Shown in pieces: positions 62,600 to 64,000 of a stretch of DNA of 64,000 nt (its first letter is position 1; each line of letters starts with the position of its first letter). Both the position numbers and the translations under genes were made by a program. A model generated the notes under the pieces. That model made no database searches and had not been told where the DNA came from. It worked only from the letters and a program-made list of their open reading frames with translations. The DNA is taken from assembly GCA_031841125.1 (NCBI GenBank), contig JAJSSI010000041.1, positions 1-64,000 of the forward strand. Reading direction: 5' to 3'. Origin of the DNA: Acanthococcus lagerstroemiae. Taxonomy: Eukaryota > Arthropoda > Insecta > Hemiptera > Eriococcidae.

Positions 62600-64000
62600 A
62601 CCAGGCGGACCGCGACATGCAACGAATCTTGTGGAGAGATTCTCCCAAGGACCCGATCATGGAATACCGTTTGAATACGATCACGTATGGCACTGGACCT
62701 GCGTCCTTTTTGGCAACCCAGTGCTTAGAAGTGATTGCCCAGGAAATCGAAAAGGAACAACCGATCGCAGCAAAAATGATTCGAGAGAACTTTTACATGG
62801 ATGACTTGATTGCGGGAGGTGATGACCTCCAAAAAGTAAAGAGTAACCTAATGATTGTCCATAATTCGTTAGCCGCGCGGGGCTTTAAACTGCGCAAGTA
62901 TTCTGCGAATTCGCAGGGTTTGCTTTCAGATTTGCCAGAAGACGTAGTTTTAAACGGATCAAAAATCGAATTGGTTAGCAATGTGGCTATGTTGGGCATC
63001 GTGTGGAACCCTATAGAGGATGGATTTCGTGTTAAATTAAATTTACGTTTGGAATCGCTACCGAAAAAAAACCACAAAACGAGTGATGATGCCGTTACTA
63101 GCCCGTACCTTCCATCCATTGGGATTAATTGCGCCGGTTTGTTTACGCGGAAAGCTCATAATCCAAGCGCTGTAGCGCGCTGGAATTGACTGGGACGCCT
63201 CAGTACCAAGTGAAATCGAACAAGAATTTTTAAATTATTTAAAGGATTTGTTGAAGCTCAAAAAGTTTGTAATTTCTCGCTATGTTTCTAGACCTAGTTC
63301 TATTGTACAATTAATTGGATTTTGTGATGCGAGCATTCGTGCTTATTGTGCGGTCATTTTTGTTCGTACGCTGGAAGAAGGCGTTGTCACGTCGTGTAGA
63401 ATGATTTGCGCCAAAACAAGGGTCGCCCCAACCAAGGAGCTGACCATCCCCAAGATGGAACTAAACGCTGCGCTATTGTTGGCGCAATTAGTCACGCGAG
63501 TGCGAAAAAACTTAGGTGTCGGCATTAGTAATTGTTTTTTATTCACAGATGCGACCATTGTACTTTGTTGGTTGTCACTCTCACCAAGTGAATGGAAGTC
63601 GTTCGTTTCCAACAGAGTGGAAAAGATTCACCAGCTAGTTCCCTATGATCGATGGTTCTATGTCAATACCTCTCACAATCCCGCTGATTTGGCAACTCGT
63701 GGATTGCCTGTTATCGAATTCCTAGAGTCTAGTCTTTGGTCCCACACGGGCCAAGTTTTCTATCGTCATGTACTATTAGTTCGAACCCTATACCTAATCT
63801 AGACGTGTCTGAAGCGCTGGAAAGGAGAAAGAAAAAGCAGTCTGTATTTCAGGTAGTCAAGAGAGAGTGTTTTTATGATCGGTTTTCTAAGATTTTAAGA
63901 GTAGTGTCTTACGTAGCTAGGTTTTGCGATCGTACTCGCGGAATTAAAATTAATTGTGAACTCTTGCCTAATGCCACTGAGTTGGAGAACGCTTTGAAGA
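62592..64000 (+). pseudogene. BEL/Pao element B: RT C-terminal half, RNase H, start of integrase region
   Basis: RT to about 63189 with YMDD-box (FYMDDLIAGG), RNase H 63248-63802 (GFCDAS, PKMELNAALL, FTDAT, NPADLATRG), then DVSEALERRKKKQSVFQVVK towards integrase. A frameshift near the A9 run at 63062-63072 and a TAG near 63171 interrupt RT-RNase H. All these, and both protein readings, are the same as in element A on the other strand. The window ends before the integrase core. Confidence 0.9.

Noticed and set aside
1..64000. Searched for CRISPR arrays, prokaryotic operons, rRNA and tRNA genes
   Set aside because: The tandem repeats have no spacer structure, coding signals are eukaryotic transposons with introns nearby, and no cloverleaf or rRNA core was recognised by eye. 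Small ncRNA genes cannot be excluded without a covariance-model search.

Overview
The window reads as eukaryotic, AT-rich arthropod DNA, most likely insect; the exact order is not resolvable by eye. Introns with GT/AG borders, no operon structure, long non-coding stretches, microsatellites, satellite-type tandem arrays and insect-style transposon families (BEL/Pao, Ty1/copia, R1-like and RTE-like non-LTR elements, hAT, MULE, PIF/Harbinger) all point that way. Almost all recognisable coding sequence belongs to mobile elements. Only two stretches look like host genes: a THAP-domain gene (48340-49224, +) and a divergent, phase-consistent spliced gene of unknown function (45657-47988, -).

Layout. 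1-6.7 kb holds relics: an R1-like reverse transcriptase piece, a split array of ~270 bp repeats, the 5' end of a Harbinger transposon, a ~48 bp minisatellite and a decayed RTE-like piece. 6.7-10.1 kb is the best single gene: an uninterrupted 1133-codon ORF joining C2H2-type fingers, a MULE transposase, a SWIM finger and a Ulp1-type cysteine protease. 10.2-18 kb is repeat-rich: a TGAG minisatellite, three copies of a ~350 bp interspersed repeat, a 242 bp tandem repeat, an 883 bp hAT derivative with perfect 8 bp target duplications, a 402 bp hAT-type MITE and two copies of an R1-like 3' end. 20.2-23.35 kb is the 3' half of a BEL/Pao element on the minus strand, cut by a 23-N assembly gap; 23.6-25.8 kb is a decayed copia element.

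28.6-43.1 kb is a tandem array of five ~2.2-2.4 kb units. Unit 1 carries a 3.1 kb RTE-like element with a 15 bp target duplication; units 2 and 3 carry the same 192 bp MITE; units 4 and 5 lack it. The array abuts a 187 bp satellite (43.1-44.8 kb), which ends in a 5'-truncated non-LTR 3' tail with a long ATT microsatellite.

49.2-50.3 kb has two very clean non-autonomous DNA transposons: an 81 bp hAT-type and a 483 bp MULE-type. 50.6-56.4 kb is a complete BEL/Pao element with two LTRs, a 5 bp target duplication, and a paralogous empty site inside the same window at about 57.2 kb. 58.9-64.0 kb is the 5' part of the BEL/Pao family seen at 20.2-23.35 kb, in opposite orientation. Its pol part agrees with the first copy at every stretch compared, including frameshifts and a 702 bp hAT-type insertion in the RT gene. 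The window ends inside this element.
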